Source: Sordaria brevicollis (taxonomy: Eukaryota > Ascomycota > Sordariomycetes > Sordariales > Sordariaceae). From it: DNA of 64,000 nt. Position numbers and translations under genes: made by a program. The stretch is from contig JAUTDP010000012.1 of assembly GCA_033439795.1 (NCBI GenBank), positions 1,860,001-1,924,000 on the forward strand, in the 5' to 3' direction. This document shows positions 59,160 to 64,000 of this stretch, piece by piece (the first letter of the stretch is position 1; each line of letters opens with the position of its first letter). The notes under the pieces were generated by a model. It made no database searches, was not told where the DNA came from, and saw only the letters and a program-made list of their open reading frames with translations.

Positions 59160-59945
59160 AAAATACGTTTACTATATTATTTATATAATAAATATTATAT
59201 TAATTAATATTATAGAAGGTTATAGAGCTTTTTATTATAAAACCTAATTTATATTTCGATAAGATTTGTACCTTTTTGGCCGATGAGTACGACGTATACG
59301 TTTCGAAGGAGATTATACGAAGATATTTCCGACAAGATAAATAGAAAAAAAAACGATTCTATTTTAAAGTATTATAATAATCCCCGGTTTTAATTATAGA
59401 TTGGTATATAAAAATATCCCTATTTATTATAGAGATATTTATATTTTATAATAAATTTAATACGGATCGAAAGGATAGAGCTCGTTATATTGGTTAGGCG
59501 CCTAAAGGCGTTATTACGACGGTTTTTAGCCAATTCGAACGCGGTAAACGGTATTACTTCTTTTTAATTATTAATATAAATAGTATATTCGATTTATTAA
59601 TATTCTAAGGTATAACGAATTCCGTTGGTTTTTAGGAATAAATAATAGAGAAAACACTATTAAATATAAGTTTATTTCCTAATTATAATAGTATTTTAGT
59701 AATAAATAACGTTAATTAATACTTTTAAGCCTAATTCTAATACGTATATATTTAGAAGGGGGTTTTATTCTAGTATTTACTATTGTATTCTCTTAAATTT
59801 AACCCTATAGAAGTATATTTTAATAATTTTAAACGGTAATTTAAAAGGGTATATTGTAATAAAGGTAGTAATAATATTATAGAGGAAGATTTCCCCGACT
59901 TTTTAAAGAAGGTAGCGTTTAATATAGGGGTGTGTATATAATAAA
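59160..59945 (+). pseudogene. RIP-decayed Tc1/mariner-type transposase
   Basis: One frame runs through with only RIP-type stops. A helix-turn-helix segment is intact (FLADEYDVYVSKEIIRRYF, ~59,272-59,328). The first catalytic block reads IFIFYNKFNTDR where the family has VFxDESGxNTD. APKGV and FERGKRYY follow. The second Asp block reads VINN, and the last reads LKFNPIE in place of a PDLNPIE-type motif. These are hallmarks of the IS630-Tc1-mariner superfamily. Inverted termini were not found by eye. Confidence 0.8.
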
Positions 59946-60349
59946 TCCGTAATTATTATAAAAATACGAAATTGGTAATAAATAAATTTAATAATTTTAA
60001 AAAAAATTATCAGTAAATATACGCTAACGAATTAGTAGAATATAAGTAATATAGTATAATAATTAAGAGGAAGTAGGAGGGAAGATGAAAGAGAGTGCGT
60101 ATATTTTATTATATATTATAATAATAAATATTTATTAAAGTATTAAAGTATATTAAATTTAGTATTAGAGTTAGAGTTAGTAATTATTTATATAATAATA
60201 TTAAAATGCTAAAAACCCCCTTCTTTCTTTATAATTCGATTCGAAATATTATCGGTCGTTAACGTTACTAGTAATAATATTATTAATTATAGAGGTAAGG
60301 GTTCGTATAATTTTATATTCGAACGCGGTTATATCGGTGCTAACGGTAC

Positions 60350-62690
60350 GTAGTATATAGTTAATTTGGGTATTTAAAATACTATATTAATTAATTAGGG
60401 AGTGTAATAATAATTAGGGGTAGTATATTATAAATATTATTTTAAATAGCGAGTATAATATATTCCTCTTTAAGGAAGTTTTTAATCCTATTCTTAAAGG
60501 TAATATAGAGAATAAAAAAAAACCCTAACGTAATATATTACTTTATTAGCTAGTCTTTAAACGCTAATATATTGTATAGTAATTATAAGTGTTGCAATTT
60601 ATTACGTAATTCTATTAACGCCTTATATGCTTACCTAACCTTTATTATATATTTAATGTAGTATATCCGGTAAAAAGTTTTAAAAAACTCTATAATTAAT
60701 TCTTTTATTATATAATTAAGCGGTATAAGTAGTAGCGGCGAAGATAGTATAATTATAAAATCGATAATTTCATTGTCGTTAGTAATAAATAGTGGTATTA
60801 TTAATAGTAGAATTTAATACGTAGCGGAGAGGGGAATTATATTAATATATAACGACGGCGGTAGGTTAATTGTAGCCGCGGCGGCGCGCCTTACTGCTAG
60901 AGTTATACGGTTAATAGGCTCCTTATAAAACGAAGTTATAAAGTAATTAAATATAGTATTTATAAATTCGATTATTATTATTCTATTTAATAGTAGGAAT
61001 AGTCGATTAGTAGTAGTTAAATTAGTAGTTATTATAAATATAGCGCTAATAGTAAATTTAATAGTTATAAAACTATTAATATATATTAATAGGAAGGGAG
61101 GGTAGTAATAATTAAAGAAGTAATAATTATAGTTATAATATAGCGGTAGTGGTTAGTATAGGGGAGGGTATAAAGGATAATTACTTAATTTACTATAATT
61201 AAATAGAGGGTTTCGAAATTTATTTAATATTATTTATAAAAGATTAAGGGTATTTATATTATTAGTATTATTATTATTACTATTTACGTTATTTATAATA
61301 TTAATATTAATATTGCCGCTGCGTTTATAAAACTTCAATATATTAACGCCGCTATTATTAGTACTAGTATTATTAATAGTAGCGTTTTACTTCAATATCT
61401 CCTTTAAAATATCCGCGGGCGGATTAATAATAATAATTTTTTTTAATTAAATCGCGCGCGCTTATTTACCGACTTATTTAAGGGAGAGGTTATAATAATT
61501 TTTTTTACCCTTAATAATATAATATAATTAATATTCGATAGTTTTATTATAATTTCTATATTTAAAACCGAAATTATAAATTTATACTTATAAAAGTATT
61601 ATATATATTAACCGGCGTAATTTCTAATTAATAAGCGCTTTTTTCTCTTTATCCGCTAATTTAGTTTTATATACTTCTTTTAATATAGTATTTATAATTA
61701 TCTATTGCGGTTTCTTTATAATATTATTACCGGGGGTACGTAAAATTCGAAATAATTATATAGTAGGAGTAGTTATTTATATAATTATAAAAGGATTTAT
61801 AAAGCCGTAGGAAGGAATAAATATTAACGGTTCTATAATCGTAAGAGTAAGGGATAATTGTAATTATATAGGGTCGCTAATAAGCAGTTTAATTAAACGA
61901 AATTTAAAAGTAATAGTAAATACGCTATATTAGGCCGTATAGCGAATATACGACTTTATAATAGAATTATAATCGAATTTATTATAATTATCGGTAAAGA
62001 AATTACCCGCTACAGTATAAATATATATTATAATACGGTTTCTATTATTATTATCGTAAATAATAGCGTTATATATAATATTATATAATATAATTTATTA
62101 TTTAGTATTAACGGCCGCGGTATTTTTAATAACCTCCTATATATAATTTATTTATAGCGTTCGAATTTCCTTTAATAAAAATATATTAAATCGCTATATA
62201 TAAAGCTCTTTATTTTCTAATTCAACTTCCACTTCTTTATACGCGCCGCGGTCTTAAATAAAAAGGGGTTTATTATATACATTAATAATATACAATTTAA
62301 TTATAATAAATTCTACTTAAATAAATAATAAATAAATAAATTTATTAAATTTTAGAAGAAGGGTAGCGGCCTTATAGCGTTGGTCTACCTTCGAAGGGAG
62401 GGTTATAACCTATTTAATTAGAGAAGTAAAGTCATTATTATTATCCCTAAAATAAATAAAGGATATATTAATAGTTATCTTCTTAAGGGTTAACCGAATA
62501 AGGAATTTTTATTCGTTTTCGTTATCGAAGTTAAAAAGGTCTTTAATATTATTAAATAGTTCGATAAATTCGTCGGTTGGCTTAGGAGGAAAGGAGGGTA
62601 ATAGTTCGCTATTAATTTCGACCTCTATTTCTAATTTTAGGGTAAGGTTTTTAGCTGATAGGGTAATACCACGATGCGTTGTAGTAATCT
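60350..62690 (-). pseudogene. RIP-decayed unidentified ORF
   Basis: From about 62,670 leftward the minus strand reads as protein between RIP-type stops. It begins with an acidic region (PTDEFIELFNNIKDLFNFDNENE) and then FTSLIK and KVDQRYKAATLLLKFNKF. It continues through basic and Asn/Thr/Ser-rich parts to about 60,350. No domain is recognised. It is likely a repeated, transposon-borne gene because RIP needs duplication. The ends are approximate. Confidence 0.4.
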
Positions 62691-62910
62691 ATAATATTAA
62701 AAAGAAGATAATGTAAAAGGAAGAAAGGGAGCCGCAGGCTAGCGCCTACGGGAATCCTTTTTAAGGATCCGACCCGATTATTAAATATTATGCAATTTAA
62801 GGTGGGTCTTCGACTACGCCCGGCGGGCGCCTACCAGGCATACGCTTATTAATTTACCGGCTGGCGGGTCCTGCTAGGATATAGCGCCTATAGTATACTA
62901 TGCCTCCTAT
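62690..62910. repeat. GC-rich island inside AT-rich block
   Basis: About 220 bases of near-normal composition with short inverted words (GCCGCAGGCTAGCGCCTAC, GGATCC, CCGGCGGGCGCC). The position, to the left of a minus-strand gypsy pol, would suit the 3' LTR of the third element. That is not proven. Confidence 0.35.
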
Positions 62911-63330
62911 TTAATCGATTTAATATATATATATATAATCTATACTTCCGCATTAAGTCCCGGCGTTATAAAGAGAATATTATTATCCTTAATAGGAATA
63001 CCTTTACTTTTTCTTCGAAGAGTACCACTACTTCTATTAGTCTTTTTTATTTATAAACCGGACTTTTCTTTATCTATTTATATACGATCGTAGTATTCCT
63101 CTTTTACGCTTATTCGGGTAATATTTTTAATAGTCCTCTATTAAATCCTTTACATTCTTTAAATCTTCGGTATTCTTTTATTTATTATTATAATAACTGT
63201 AGCCCTTTTATTTAATATAATATTAGAATTTTCTATTTATTTATTTATAAATTATAATTTTATTTAATTTATATTATTTTTTATAGCGTCTTTCGTCTTT
63301 AAAATCGTTTTAGGAATTTTTAATAGGTCT

Positions 63331-64000
63331 TAGGGGTAGGGCGGAACGATTAAAAGGATTTTTATTTTTTAGAGCGAGTAGAAAATATATAATAAAAATA
63401 ATTAAATAGATTTTTATTTATTTGGGAAGGTTTAAGCGGTACGTTAAATAATTAATTTTTTAAATATTTCGAATAATTTAGAGCGTTATTATAACGTTTT
63501 ACGAAATAAACGTTTAAGGAAATAATATTTATAATATAATTTGAGGAAGATTTTATTACCGATTTGGAAATTTAATTATTAATAGGAAGCGTTATAATGT
63601 ATTTTAGTATCGGCGATAGTAAAATTTATAATTAATTGTATTTTTTATTGGAGGTAATTACGTATAGTGGGGTTATTTTCGAATTTGTACGAATTTTATA
63701 TTTAAATATTAATATCGAAGGGTCCTTTTAATTTGTATTTAAATAGGTATTTATACGGGGAGGTTTTAATATTTTTAATAAATACGCTATTAAAATTCTA
63801 TTATAAAGATGGAATAATTAATAATTAATTATATTTTAATTTATAAGTAAATACGTAGAAACGGATAGCGATTTCAATTATTTAATTCTTACGTTCGGTT
63901 ACGCTATTACCGAAAGGATAGTAGGCCGTAGTTATTATTAATATTATACTTATAGTAATTTATATACCTTTTTAGAATTAGGATATAAATTTTCGGTTAC
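63331..64000 (-). pseudogene. Third gypsy element: decayed integrase C-terminus, cut by window edge
   Basis: On the minus strand, from the right edge leftward, the sequence reads as gypsy integrase: AYYPFGNSVTERKN, then IEIAIRF, then a linker. A C-terminal region like the fungal GPF-type domain follows (FLKLYYKYYFLKR, RSKLFEIFKK, FPNK), ending VPPYP at ~63,331. Stops are TAA/TAG as in the other elements. It is a different family from copies A and B, and most of the element lies beyond the window. Confidence 0.65.

Larger units (their letters stand above)
44046..64000. repeat. RIP-mutated AT-rich block, right
   Basis: A sharp switch to AT-rich sequence near 44,045 continues to the window end. 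It is built of dead transposons whose reading frames carry many TAA/TAG in place of Gln/Trp codons and Asn or Tyr in place of Asp, Cys or His, the RIP pattern. Small GC-rich islands survive, mostly in LTRs. It is expected to be constitutive heterochromatin (inference). Confidence 0.9.

Noticed and set aside
1..64000. CRISPR arrays, bacterial operons, phage or biosynthetic gene clusters
   Set aside because: The window is clearly fungal nuclear DNA. No spaced direct-repeat array or clustered biosynthetic enzymes are present.

Overview
The window looks like nuclear DNA of a filamentous ascomycete, most likely Neurospora or a close relative in the Sordariales. Three observations support this. Genes carry 55-170 nt introns with GTAAGT/GTACGT-type donors and CTAAC/CTGAC branch points. 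Starts mostly have A at -3. Two large AT-rich blocks carry the signature of repeat-induced point mutation (RIP): C:G to T:A changes that turn Gln and Trp codons into stops while frames stay otherwise intact over hundreds of codons. Genus and species are inference.

Layout. Bases 1-~5,985 are a RIP-mutated, AT-rich block. It holds a decayed integrase-core-type gene (+), an inverted pair of tRNA-like repeats, and an unidentified decayed ORF (-). Bases ~5,985-44,045 have normal composition and carry the genes. In order these are: a NOP13-like two-RRM nucleolar protein (+); a SCY1/CEX1-type pseudokinase (-, six exons); a large disordered protein with a Cys/His cluster and a SUMO-interaction-like motif (+); homoserine kinase (+, three exons) with three CPC1/GCN4-type TGACTC sites upstream; a 101-residue probable mitochondrial membrane protein (+); a long gene-poor stretch containing one small spliced double-CxxC gene (+, 29,622-29,988); LST8 (+); mitochondrial aconitase (+); a small secreted six-Cys protein with a 12-nt micro-exon (-); a sedolisin (S53) peptidase (+); and a 157-residue unknown (+).

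Bases ~44,045-64,000 are a second RIP-mutated block. Its core is two copies of one Ty3/gypsy LTR retrotransposon family, both on the minus strand. Copy B (51,437-58,843) sits inside the right-hand LTR of copy A (44,251-59,022). Each copy has its own 5-bp target-site duplication: CGTAT for B and CTAAC for A. To the right are a dead Tc1/mariner-type transposase (+), a long unidentified decayed ORF (-), and the C-terminal part of a third gypsy polyprotein (-) cut by the window edge.

The genes are ordinary euchromatic housekeeping and secretory genes: amino-acid synthesis, TCA cycle, TOR signalling, tRNA/COPI trafficking, ribosome biogenesis and secreted proteolysis. I see no operon-like or biosynthetic cluster. 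All coordinates and splice sites were read by eye. No database search or alignment program was used.
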